From Oehlia diaphana (lineage: Eukaryota > Glomeromycota > Glomeromycetes > Glomerales > Glomeraceae), in assembly GCA_003833135.1 (NCBI GenBank), contig QZLH01000718.1, positions 4,080 through 57,579 of the forward strand: DNA of 53,500 nucleotides. The letters are read 5' to 3'. How positions within the stretch are numbered: the first letter of the stretch is position 1; every line of letters begins with the position of its first letter. This document shows positions 35,972-46,536 of this stretch, piece after piece. A program made the translations under genes and the position numbers. Under the pieces are notes generated by a model. The model saw only the letters and a program-made list of their open reading frames with translations, was not told the DNA's origin and made no database searches.

Positions 35972-38540
35972 ATGAGTCTTTCTGTGAATTTCAACACTCA
36001 TTCTAAAGCACTTTCGTCAACTTATCAATCTGTTCTTAGTGGCGATAAAGAAACAAGCTGGGTGCTTTATGGTTATGACAAGGGAAACAACGATTTGAAA
36101 GTTTTAGAAAAAGGAGGTAAGAACACTTTTGTTACTTTAATCAATTTCTTAGTCTTTAACATTACGACAACGACTTTATAGCCGGAGGACTTGAAGAATT
36201 GGTGGAAGAATTTAACGATGGAAAAATTCAATATGCTTTTGTTAGAGTGATAGATCCAAATACTGAATTACCGAAATTTGTTCTTATCGGCTGGGTAATG
36301 TGTTTTCTACATTAATATTTATACTCTTTTTTTTCATTGATTCTTTATTCAATATATTTTCGCTCGATCTTATTTAAATCAGTGTGGTGAAGGAGTACCG
36401 GAAATCAAAAAAGGATTGTTCAATTCACATTTTAACGAAGTTTCGAAGTTCCTAAAGGTTAGTGAAATTTTTTCATTTGTCTAAATAAATTATTTTTTTT
36501 AAAAAAAAAAAATCTAAATAATGGAATCTATGTAGGGTTATCATCTCCAAATTAATGCCAGATCAGAAGTAAGTTTCCCTACGCTATTATAATATGAAAG
36601 AATTTTATATACTTACATTTTTTATCTTAGGATGATGTTGATCCAAAATATATAATGAAACGTATTAATGAAAGCGGTGGTTCTAAATATTCAATTAATA
36701 CTAATAAGGAAAAGTCGAGAAAGGAGGATCCAATTTTACCTGTTGTATGTTATTGTTTTAGTAGTTATTATTTACATTACTTAAAATATTTCAATATATA
36801 TTTCTAATATATATTTTTTAAATATATAGCATTCTGCATATGAACCAGTGAAAATTCCAGATATTACTGCGTTACAACGACAAGCTCCTCGTGAAGAAAT
36901 TAAGCCTGTTGTACGTGTACAAAGAAAAAAAGTCTTAGCTTATTAGGCATTATAAGGATATTAATTAATTAATGTTAATAAAGGGTTCGGTGTATCAACC
37001 CGTTCAACTTCCAAAACCAAAACCGCTTGGTACACGATCAACGTGGACAACCCCCGCCGAGGAACCATTACCGTCTGGATCATCTCCAGCAGAATTAAAA
37101 GCACTTAGAGAACGCGATCGCGCTGAGAGGGAACGTGAAAAAATAGAACGCGAAGAGAAAGAACGTGAAAAGAAAGAACGCGAAAGAATAGAACGCGAAA
37201 AGAAAGAACGCGAAAGAATAGAACGTGAAAGAAAGAACGTGAAGAGAAAGAACGTGAAGAGAAAGAACGTGAAGAGAAAGAACGTGAAGAGAAAGAACGT
37301 GAAGAGAAAGAACGTGAAGAGAAAGAACGTGAAGAGAATGAACGTGAAGAGAGTGAACGCGAAGAGAATGAACGCTTAGAAGCTGAGCGATTGGAAGCAG
37401 AACGCCAAGAAGAAGCTGCCCGTAGAGAACAAGCAGAACGCGAAGAACAAGACAGAATCAAACATGAGAGAGAATTACAAAGACAACGCGAATTAGAAGA
37501 AGAAAGATCAATAAAAGCTAAAAAAGATCAGGAAAGAATGGAGAAGGCTCGTAAGGAGAAAGAAGAAAGAGAGAAACGGAAACGGGAACGAGAAGAAGAA
37601 GAAAGACAGAGACTAGAATTTGAACGCGAACAAGAGGTTTGTTATTAATAAATTAGTAAATCTTAAAAAAAAACAAAAAACGATTAAGAAATTTTTTAAT
37701 ATTTTTCAATTTTCAAAATTCTCACCAGCAAGAAGCTGCACGTCTTCAACTCGAGCAAGAACAACAATTGGCCCAGGCATTATTACATTCATTTTAATTA
37801 ATTCGTACTCATTTATGTTTAATGAATTATTTAAAAATTACTATTTAATAAATTTAGACCACCACAATTTCTGCTGAATCAGCTGATAGTATAACAGCAA
37901 TAGTCCAATATTCTTATGATGCTAGTAAGTAAACATAATTTTATTTCACTTCATAAAATGAAACTTTTTTACCAGATTTTTTTAAAAAAAATTTTAGGTG
38001 AAGACAATGAAATGTCGCTATTAGAAGGTGAAATTATTAAAGATATTATCCAATTAGATGAAGGATGGTGGCAGGGTATTAGTGCGGATGGATCCAGGTC
38101 TGGGCTTTTTCCAGGTAAATGATTTATATAAATAAATAAACCTTTTTTCCCTAAAATGCATCGAAATAAAACTCTTCAAATATACAGCAAACTATGTCGA
38201 AATTATTGAGAATGTGCCTGAACAAGTTGAAGAAGTTGAAGCTGAACAACAACAAACAGTTGATTTGGTACAAGAACAACACACTGCTAAAGCAATAGCA
38301 TTATACGATTATTCTGCAAGTGAAGAAAATGAAATCTCATTTTCGGATGGAGATATTATCAAAGAAATTGAATTTGTTTCAGAAGAATGGTGGATAGGCA
38401 AAGCTCCTGACGGGACAGTCGGTTTATTCCCAGGTAAAATTAAATTATATGCTATATAAATTTTATCAAAATTAAGCAATTTTATTTATATATTAATCTG
38501 TTTATTTTTAGCTAATTATGTGGAATTACAGAATTCATAA
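35972..38540 (+). CDS. ABP1: actin-binding protein Abp1/drebrin-like, frameshifted in a repeat
   Basis: Abp1 binds F-actin through an N-terminal ADF-homology domain and recruits endocytic partners with C-terminal SH3 domains. Exons: 35972-36116, 36182-36294, 36383-36457, 36536-36568, 36631-36744, 36830-36910, 36984-37636, 37729-37776, 37858-37924, 37998-38114, 38188-38433, 38512-38540. The ADF-H domain covers about 1-140 ([40 protein letters not shown]). A Glu/Arg-rich helix follows, encoded by 15-bp repeats. One unit (37221-37234) is 14 bp, so the frame slips by one base there and hits a stop at 37377-37379, after 318 residues. The other frame stays open into two SH3 domains ([40 protein letters not shown]). 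The base loss may be a sequencing error. The intron at 37777-37857 must be GC-AG. Confidence 0.85.
37131..37369 (+). repeat. 15-bp coding tandem repeat (EREEK-type) with one 14-bp unit
   Basis: Units of the type GAACGTGAAGAGAAA run through ABP1 exon 7. There are six perfect copies (37235-37324), three near-copies after them and six diverged copies before. The unit at 37221-37234 has lost one A from a run, which switches the reading frame. Confidence 0.9.
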
Positions 38541-38881
38541 TATGTATTTGGATACTTGGTAGATTATATTAAATTAATTTATAATAAAAAATTGTATAAA
38601 TTATAACTTTATTTCACGTGGTGCTTATTTTAGGAAGTTCAATAATTTATGACAATCTATTTATTGATTGAAAATTATATATAAATGTATAAAAAGTTAA
38701 TGAATTTTTCTTAAAGTTCATAAAATACACCAATATTTTTTTAGTTTGACTAAACTTCGTTATTTGTCATCTCCGTAGAATTGGGCTTTCTCTTTTAATT
38801 TAAAGAAAATTACAATATACAACCCAGAGATCTCCATCATCTCTAGTTTTACCATAGCCTTTGCCGTAAATAAAGCTTAAA
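38541..38881. other. spacer ABP1 / AN1 zinc-finger gene
   Basis: 341 bp between two + strand genes. It should hold the ABP1 poly-A signal and the promoter of the next gene. Nothing else was seen. Confidence 0.5.
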
Positions 38882-39777
38882 ATGGAGGACAACACATCTA
38901 ACAAGACGGAGTTTTGTATTAATGGTTGTGGATTTTATGGGTAAGCAGACGCAGAGCTTATATTATATCTATTAAGAAGTCTAATCCAAAGAAATATGTT
39001 TTTTCTTGGTTTTAACAAGAAAAAACATCTAAAATATAAATACTTTCGTTCAATAATTTATTATATGTATACTATTATACTAAATCAACCTCTCTGTAAA
39101 ATTAGCAACCCCATTTACAACCACATGTGTTCCAAATGCTTTAAGGAATGCAATGCAAAGAATGGACAAAGTGGTACGGATTGTTGCATAAAATGAACGT
39201 TTTGTTTAATACTGTATAATAAATAACTTATTGTATCAATTATCTCTAAAAGCTGAGAAGCCCATAGAACCTGCCATGCCCTCTTCCGCTTCAACAAATC
39301 AGCCTCTTACATCCACACCCTCATCCACAACTACAACTATTGCTACAGAAGAAATCCAAGAATCCATTGCTACACCTACTTCTGAGCAAGTCTTACCTCA
39401 ATCCAGTCCTCCGATTCCTACTGAAGATCAACCAAGTCAACATACACGACCGGTTCAATCTAACAAAGCTCGTTGTTTCATGTGTCGGGCCAAAATCCCT
39501 TTAGCTAAGCAAACTATTAATAAATGTCGATGCGGTTAATATCATTTTATGATTGTTATAAGAAATTTACTTTATAAATTTTTAGAATTAATTCTTTATT
39601 TTTAAACCTTTATTTTTGATCCCTTTAGAGTATGTTTTTTGTGACACCCATAAAGTACCCGATAAGCACGATTGTGACTTTGATTTCGCCAAGATGGGTA
39701 AAGATATTTTGGCAAAGAACAATCCGAAGTTGAATGAAGTGCACAAAGGTGGACGTTCTTTCAACAGAATTGACTAA
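38882..39777 (+). CDS. A20/AN1 zinc-finger protein (ZFAND5/6 type)
   Basis: A20/AN1 proteins bind ubiquitin with the A20 finger and often serve stress and proteasome functions. Exons: 38882-38940, 39106-39173, 39253-39534, 39629-39777; the product is 185 residues. The A20 finger (about 12-33) reads FCINGCGFYG, then MCSKCFKEC. A Ser/Thr/Pro-rich linker follows (about 45-120). The AN1 finger is ARCFMCRAKIPLAKQTINKC followed by RCEYVFCDTHKVPDKHDC, with the full Cys/His set. The C-terminus FDFAKMGKDILAKNNPKL is basic, typical of the family. The product is complete. Confidence 0.93.
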
Positions 39778-40686
39778 AAACATTATTTTCGAAGGACTAT
39801 TTGAATGCGGATTATATTTGAAATATGGTCTTATATGCTTTCGGAATAACGGTCATTGCATTTCGTTTATTGTCGTGAAGCAATTTTATGGACATTATTT
39901 TTCGCTAGTTACTAACGAAAAATCAAAGAGTTTTTTTTTTCCTCATAGACTTACAAACTTTTTTTTTTTTTGAATTATTAAATCAACACTTGATTTTTCC
40001 TTTTACATTCATTTTTTGGGAGTTTAATGGAACTAACAAAACGCATGATATTTTACAATATATTGATAACAGATACACTTTGTGAATAATGGACTTGGCT
40101 CCATGATTCGATCTTATTAAGTAAATGGCAAATATTATTTTTATATTTTTTTTATTAAATCCGACTGTTGTTTTTTTACATGTTATAATCTCTTCATGTT
40201 TAAAACGTTGCGTAGCTTTGAACAAATCAATTTAAAATGATTTGGATGATGGTGATAATAAGGACGATTATAGTGTTTGTAACTCTTCCTAAAATTTTAT
40301 TATTACTACTATTACTACTATACTTAAAGATATTAGTTGAATTGAAAAAAAATGTAAATTTTAATATGAACCTTGGGGGAATTTATTCCTTTTTCTTTTA
40401 TATTCCTAATGAAAGTTTGTTCAGTTGTTATTTATTTCAAATATTTATTAGTTACAAGTCCTCAGCCTCCTTTAATACATATATTTTTTTACCTGACCTA
40501 ACTAAATTACATTAATTACAAGATAAAAGACGTGCAACATAATTTCACAACCTTGAAACAAATGATAATATTTTATTAATTTTATTAATTGAGATTAAAC
40601 CAACATAAATAATAACGAAATCAAATAAACATAGTTTTCTTTATACAACTATTCTTCTTTTATAGGAAAAAAATATATTAAAATTG
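39778..40686. other. convergent 3' region, AN1 gene / COX7A
   Basis: No gene is supported. Open frames here (for example 40237-40515) are low-complexity, Leu/Ile/Phe-rich translations of AT-rich DNA. Poly-T runs lie near 39930 and 39960-39972. Confidence 0.5.
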
Positions 40687-41021
40687 TTATTTCTTTCCCT
40701 ATAAATAAATAAAAGTTAATTCGATTTAACAGAAAAAAAATGAGAATATAGTACAGTATAATTACACACACCTTTATCATTTTGGTTAAAGCATACGTTG
40801 CTCCAGTCGCGCCAACAGCAAGACCTCCAAAGAATAAAGCCACGAAACCTTTTCTAGAAGGACCACCAAGAATCCAAAGAGGTGTACTAGAATTTGTCTT
40901 GAATAAAAGATAAATTGTTATTCAACGAAACCAAATATAAAAATAGAAATATTTTCGTAACTACCTGAAAGAACTTTTGATATTCAACAACTCTATTTGG
41001 CTTATCTACTAATCCTGCCAT
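40687..41021 (-). CDS. COX7A: cytochrome c oxidase subunit VIIa
   Basis: This is a small single-span subunit of respiratory complex IV in the inner mitochondrial membrane. Exons in gene order: 41021-40965, 40897-40772, 40698-40687, giving 64 residues; yeast Cox7 has about 60. The protein starts MAGLVDKPNRVVEYQKFFQT, then PLWILGGPSRKGF, then a membrane helix VALFFGGLAVGATGATYALT, and ends KMIKGKK. The last exon is only 12 nt (GKK plus stop). Without it exon 2 would run into an extended frame of intron sequence. The protein is small enough that automatic annotation could miss it. Confidence 0.85.
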
Positions 41022-41487
41022 TTTATTTAAAGTGAAGTTTTTTTTTTGTTTTTCAGATAAGAAGCTGAATGATAAATTAATCTATTGTTACACGACATAA
41101 ATTTCACAAAAAAACTTTGCGCGTAACTGAAAAATCATGAGATATGAACATCAAATCATAATCTAATAACGTACCTAACTATCAACTTACCTAATTAAAC
41201 CCCTAACGTGTTCCGATATATAAATCTTTTCAATTAATTCAGCCATTAGTCTTTGAGCATTGTATCGAAATATGGAAGTTAAATCTAAATTTCTATATTT
41301 AGACTAGATCGTTTACTTATTAACGCGAACAGAGAGTAGATTATCAATAATTTTATTACACTGCCCCTTTTATTTCATAGCCACATTTTCGTCTTTTTCA
41401 TTGTCGATTAATTATGTTTAAACCTCAGAAAATGACTTTTTCTTTTGCTTTTGCTTCTTTTGTCTAATTAAATATTTTATTATAAAT
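41022..41487. promoter_or_regulatory. bidirectional promoter region, COX7A / unknown gene
   Basis: 466 bp between divergent starts, with a poly-T run beside the COX7A start. No specific site was recognised. Confidence 0.35.
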
Positions 41488-42673
41488 ATGTTACATATCG
41501 AATACCTTGATATCCTTCAAAATCATGGCTCAATAATAAATGAACAGACAAAGGTATTTTTTATTGTAATAAAAAGTTATAAATAGCTACTTTTTTAGAA
41601 GGTTTAATATAAATTGTATTTGACTTTTAGTCATCTTCTTTACATGAAATAGACCTAAAACGAGAAAATAACAGTAAAACAGTAGAGGAGTATAATGATG
41701 ATATAAAGAACCATCAACCGTTTACATGCAAATGTGAGAAAGCAGCTAATCAATGTGATAAATCTACACATTTCTCTGCCAACCTCGCGAAATCCACAAC
41801 TTCTCATAATGAAGAATCTTCTCGCTGGCTACCTAAACAGAACAGTCCGATTTTAGAAACCGAGAATAATACTGAAGATAATGTCAGTTTTTCAGAACTA
41901 AAAAAAGTTAACGAGACCTTGGAAACACGTGATGAAGCATATGACGAAGAAAAAGAATTATTAAATAAAATTAATGAGATTTTGAAAATGGACAATAGAA
42001 AAATAAGGGATAAAGTCAATAAAATGCGGGTCAACGAATTGAATCCGTGTCACAGAGACTCAAAATCTCATGATTTCCTTTTGCCTTGCGATGAAGATAC
42101 TGGATGCGTTTGTGACTTTTTGCAAGTATATGAAAAACATGCATCGTTTGACAATAATCGTTGCAGAATTTATGAAAATGTGAACAATGATATTCCGCGC
42201 ATTAATTACGTGCCGACCACAAACGATTCGATCCATGAGGTATTTTGATCGTTTACGATTATTTATTTATTTATTCTCAGAAATTCATTATTAAAATTAA
42301 TTTTTAATTTACGGAAATAATCAAGAATGAATTTAGATATTTGATACGTAAATATACTCCCTTGAATAACATACCTCGCGGTGAGATTGATGAACCAACA
42401 CGTGACGGAAATAGCTTTTACAATCCCGCGTGTTTGTATAATGAAAACAATACAATTACAAATTTTGAAGAGCAGCTTACAGGAGCATCATTGGAATACT
42501 GGGGAAATAATTCTATCGGTAGCGTTGAACATTCTTTAACGCAATCCGAGTGGAATATATTAAAATCTCCTAATGAATCTGCGAATTGGCTTCAACATTC
42601 ATTTAATCAATCTAATTGGCTTAGAAGCAACACTTCTAGTCCTAATATGAAACAACGTGATCTTTATGCATAA
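41488..42673 (+). CDS. unrecognised 340-residue protein
   Basis: I do not recognise this protein. Exons: 41488-41553, 41631-42239, 42326-42673, with GT-AG introns and consistent phase; the product is 340 residues. The start MLHIEYLDILQNHG is the only one compatible with exon 1. The middle is charged and partly coiled (DEEKELLNKINEILKMDNRK). Cysteines cluster in pairs (CKCEKAANQC; CHRD ... CDEDTGCVCDF ... NNRCRIY). The third exon contains a small internal repeat, EHSLTQSEWNILKS and QHSFNQSNWLRS. No signal peptide or membrane segment was seen. The open length and splice sites argue that it is real. It may be lineage-specific. Its stop is 88 bp from the convergent PPCS stop. Confidence 0.65.
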
Positions 42674-42761
42674 TATTGTAAATAATAAATGTTGTAATTA
42701 TTAAATAAATATTTCAATAATATATTTTATAAGAATAAATTTGCCTTTAAACTTTTTCTTT

Positions 42762-44168
42762 TTAGGTATTTTTAACCCATTCATCATGTCTTTTAACTAA
42801 TTCGGGAATTATCTTTGATTCAATTTCAACATCATTATTTACTTCTTCTTCAGATAATTGTATTTTAAGTTCAGAATCTTTTGTTATAAATGTTACTTCC
42901 AGTTTTCTTGTAGTCAGAAGATTACCAATAACGATTTGATGCCCATATCTTGTCAATGCTTGTCTTGATTTATCAACTAATAAAGAAGGATCTGTTTCTA
43001 ACTATATAATAAAAAAAATGGATAAATCATATAATTTTTTCATAATAAAATAAAAAAATTATTCCCAACCTTAAATGAAACAATAAATCCTTCTGGTACC
43101 CAGTTTGTGACCATTGGCTTTAAAAATTTTGGTACTTGATCCATTGTAAGAGTTAAACCACCTTCTGCGGATTGAATTTTATGTTGAACCTATTTAATAT
43201 TCAAGATTCTAGTCATAAACGATATAAATAATTTGAATTATTAAAGAATATATTTGCTTACCATCTTTTGAGATGGAATAAAAAAATCACTGACAGCAGC
43301 AGCAAGGTAATACATTGCATTTTCTTTTAAATTTCTCATGATTTGCGTAACACTACGAAGAAGAAAAAGATAATCTGCTACAGTAACGAAATTAATTAAC
43401 AATAGTGTCCCATCTTGCTTTGCCTAAAAATATAATAATATATCAACAACTAAAAAAAATTATATTAAAAGAGAAATTCTTAATTCTTCATTATTTACTT
43501 TTTTATATTTTTCCAATATAGATTTCATTTTTGGAATGTATTGTGAATTAACTACTAATATAAAATAATTAATTTTTTGTCTCCTTTTTTTTTAAAAAAA
43601 AAAATTATTCAATTACCCTCAATTTTGCCATCATTTCTTAATTCAATAAAATCAAGAAAACAATTTGTTGAATGAGTATAATGTCTACTATATGGTTGTA
43701 AGCTAAATTGTCTATGCATAAAAATCACTGCATAACCTATCTCGAGAAAATATGTATTATTAAAATTTTTTGTTAAAGACAAAGCAACAATTCAACTAAA
43801 AAGATTATAGAAATGAATAAAAGGATATTCAGCTGAGGTAGCTCCTCTAGTTCCAGCACTAAAATTATCTAAAAATCTTACGGTATTATTTTCAAGTGGT
43901 ACAGTAGTACCCCCACTCTTATTTTAAAATTAAATAAAATAAATAAAACACTATATTCAATAAAATTAAATAAGTAAACTTTATTAATTACCGTAACCAA
44001 AACAATTCTTCTACCAGCTTTATCATGCTTATTTACAAATTCTTTTATTTTATTTTCATCTTCAGGTAATGTACTTGGTGGTAAATTATTTTGAAAATAC
44101 GTGTCCGGATTAATTACTTCATTTGTACCAGTATCGAGCAAACTTTTAGAAAAAATATTAGTGGTCAT
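42762..44168 (-). CDS. PPCS: phosphopantothenate-cysteine ligase
   Basis: PPCS joins 4'-phosphopantothenate and cysteine, the second step of coenzyme A synthesis from pantothenate. Exons in gene order: 44168-43992, 43917-43829, 43753-43617, 43551-43499, 43423-43262, 43189-43070, 43001-42762; the product is 325 residues (human PPCS about 311). Key motifs are [38 protein letters not shown] (nucleotide binding), [17 protein letters not shown] and the C-terminal [15 protein letters not shown]. The intron between exons 2 and 3 is AT-AC with U12-type signals, listed separately. The other introns are GT-AG. No GT donor near 43829 keeps the SAEYFLEIGY frame, so the AT-AC reading is forced. The protein is complete. 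Confidence 0.93.
43754..43828 (-). other. U12-type AT-AC intron in PPCS
   Basis: Read on the - strand, exon 2 ends GCTGA and the 75-nt intron begins ATATCCTTTT, a perfect match to the minor-spliceosome 5' site. Near the 3' end GTCTTTAAC matches 7 of 9 of the U12 branch consensus TTCCTTAAC. About 18 nt later the intron ends AATAC. Joining gives GAA TAT TTT CTC and restores the conserved SAEYFLEIGY. Confidence 0.85.
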
Positions 44169-44574
44169 ATTTTATTTTAAAATGTCTCGTAATGAAGAAT
44201 TTTTATAACACAAAGTGAACCAGGTGACAGAATAAATTACAAAGATTTAAAACTAAAACCGGGAGCAATTCAACAAACTGACAACCAAACCGCTACGAAG
44301 TCGATGTCACCTTGGCGTCAATGAATTTTTTTTTTACTGATAACAGATAATCTTAAAAACTACAGTTTCACGTGATGAATTATTTTTGTGGCGTAAAATC
44401 CCAAAAGATTACAAATACATATATTTTCGTTTACAAAAATTAAGATATTGTAATATGTTTTTTTTTGTTTACAACGAAAAAAGAAAGATTAAGAAAGGAT
44501 ATAGTACAATGATAAAAATTTTGTTTAAATCTAAACCCTATATGTGTATAAATATCCTTATTTTATATATAAGG
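44169..44574. other. spacer PPCS promoter / ERG6 3' end
   Basis: 406 bp containing the PPCS promoter and the ERG6 3' UTR. The open frame at 44386-44589 (+) has no support. Nothing else was seen. Confidence 0.5.
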
Positions 44575-46096
44575 TCACTGAGCTGTTGAAGGTTTTTTAA
44601 GTAAAATAAAGAACATTGGAGTAAAAATCTCCAATTCTCCTCCTTTAACTAAAGCATCAGCAGTGTTGTTGAGAAAGGATGCAACATCAGTTGAACCAGG
44701 AGCGACGATGCGAAGACATTCGAGAAAATAAACTAACTTATGAGTTGTCCTAAAATAACTTAAATTAGAAAATCATACTATAAATTACACTAAGAACTTG
44801 GAACAAATTTAAACCGTACCATCTTCCTATACGAGTCATCCTAAATCCACTGAAGGAAAAACTTCCTTTTAAAGTCAAATACCATGGATCATGACAATCT
44901 TCTAACATAGCCATATCTTCGTACTCAAGCACTTCGAAGCCAACGCTTTTCGCGGCTTCAAGAGCTTGTTCATAAGAGCTCAATGATGGAATCGAGTTAC
45001 CCTCCTAATTTAAGATCAAGAAAATATATAAATATTTCATTTAATTATGCCTAAAAGAAAAACTTTAATTGAATAAAAACCTCGATTCCATGAATGATTC
45101 GCCCATGTTCAGGATTATTTTCATCATATTTTGGTGTCGTAACCCATTCATAAGTTGCAAAGAGACCCCCAGGTTTTAAAGCACGAAATACTTGTCCATA
45201 AACGATTTCAAGTTTAGGAGAATGTACTGTAGCTTCAACCGCGTAAGCTGAGTCGAATTTACCATCCAGCTCACGTGGCATGTTCGTGAAATCCCCCTAA
45301 ATAAAATATTTGACATTTAGTTTAAGTCAAAATAAAAATATATTCAGATTTATGATTACTTTAACAAAATCGGTTCTGCTTTCTATTCCAAGGTTCCTCG
45401 AATACGCTTTACATCTTTCAATCTGATATGCATTATTATTAATTCCAGTTATATGAGCGCCAGATAACCTGACAATTTCACGGAGTGGGCCACCAACGCC
45501 ACAACCAACATCCTGAGCACGTGCAAACCCATCAAATTAGTGTTGGTAATAAAAAATTTGAATCTGATTAAAAAAATTTTTTTTTAATCTTACTAAAGTT
45601 TTATGTTTATCATTCATTCCTAACTTTAAAGATAAATATTGTTCGTGACGTTTAATAGCTTGCTCAAAAGTATCACCTTTATAGATACGAGCAAAATGAA
45701 AAGATTCGCCCCATCCTATACATTTATTATCATTTATATATTTTTTTAAAAAAAAAGGTTAATCTTTCAATTCTTGCAAATTTCCTTATACTGATAACAT
45801 AAATACTTGCCATATTCATAAAAATCCGTGACAATGTCATAGAACGCGTTTGTCATTTTTTGGGCATTTTCGCGTCTTACTTTGGTTGTTTCTTCCTTAT
45901 TAGAAAAATCTTTTTTATCCTCTTTCCACATACCAGTATAAGTATTAACGGTACGTCGGTTCAATTGTTTATCTTTCCTATGAATTTTACTAATAAAACC
46001 ATTAGTCTCATAGATAATTTCTCCATGATGCCGTTTAATATTGTCAGTTTCTGACACGTGCTCTTCCAACTTGTTTGTTTCAGCAACTGGTGACAT
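44575..46096 (-). CDS. ERG6: sterol C-24 methyltransferase
   Basis: Erg6 transfers a methyl group from S-adenosylmethionine to C-24 of the sterol side chain in the late sterol pathway. Exons in gene order: 46096-45811, 45715-45594, 45512-45360, 45296-45081, 45004-44820, 44749-44575; the product is 378 residues (yeast 383). The sterol-binding region I is FYEYGWGESFHFARIYKG. The AdoMet motif is TLDVGCGVGGPLREIV, followed by YAVEATVHSPKL and ALKPGGLFATYEWV. The C-terminal ends GGELEIFTPMFFILLKKPS. The first intron (45810-45716) begins GCAAGT and is GC-AG. Glomeromycotina are known for 24-ethyl and 24-methyl sterols rather than ergosterol, so this enzyme may methylate twice; the sequence does not show that. 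Confidence 0.95.
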
Positions 46097-46536
46097 TTTT
46101 TATCTAATATCAAACTATACAAACTGTATATCATTAAATTTGTCGCTAAATAAAAAAAATGAAAGGAATAGTAAAATGTTTTATAAAAAAGGGCGTAAAG
46201 GGTAAAGGTAAGAGACAAAACCTTTAGACAGTAAATCCATACAAAAAAAAAATAAATATCAAAATCTTGTCCTACAAAGATATGAACACAACCGATTTTG
46301 TATTAATAATTATAATAATATGAGCGAACCCTCTTTACTTAATAACAGATGAAGTTAATCAGCAACAAATCTTTTAAAAATTTTGTAATACTCAATCAAG
46401 TTCAGTATTTTTAATTTATGACGTAAATCTTGTAAATCTCGTAAATCTCGTAAATCTGATGTTCTCAATCCGTTTGAACGAATTAATTCAGATTTTAAAT
46501 GATTAATTTATAATTATTATTAAATATTTATTGATT
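46097..46536. other. spacer ERG6 promoter / ALKBH1 3' end
   Basis: 440 bp of AT-rich DNA with a short direct repeat of GTAAATCTC near 46425-46455. No gene. Confidence 0.5.

Noticed and set aside
37105..37461. Open frame on the - strand rich in Ser/Arg/Phe (118 codons)
   Set aside because: It is the reverse complement of the 15-bp ABP1 coding repeat; its composition is dictated by the repeat.
40237..40515. 92-codon hydrophobic frame on the + strand
   Set aside because: It is low-complexity (runs of Leu/Ile/Phe) in an AT-rich 3' spacer, without family resemblance.
43829..43917. Alternative GT-AG reading of the PPCS exon 2/3 junction
   Set aside because: No GT near the exon end preserves SAEYFLEIGY, and reading through ATATCCTTTT loses the conserved segment and frame.
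45860..46054. 64-codon frame on the + strand
   Set aside because: It is the antisense shadow of ERG6 exon 1.
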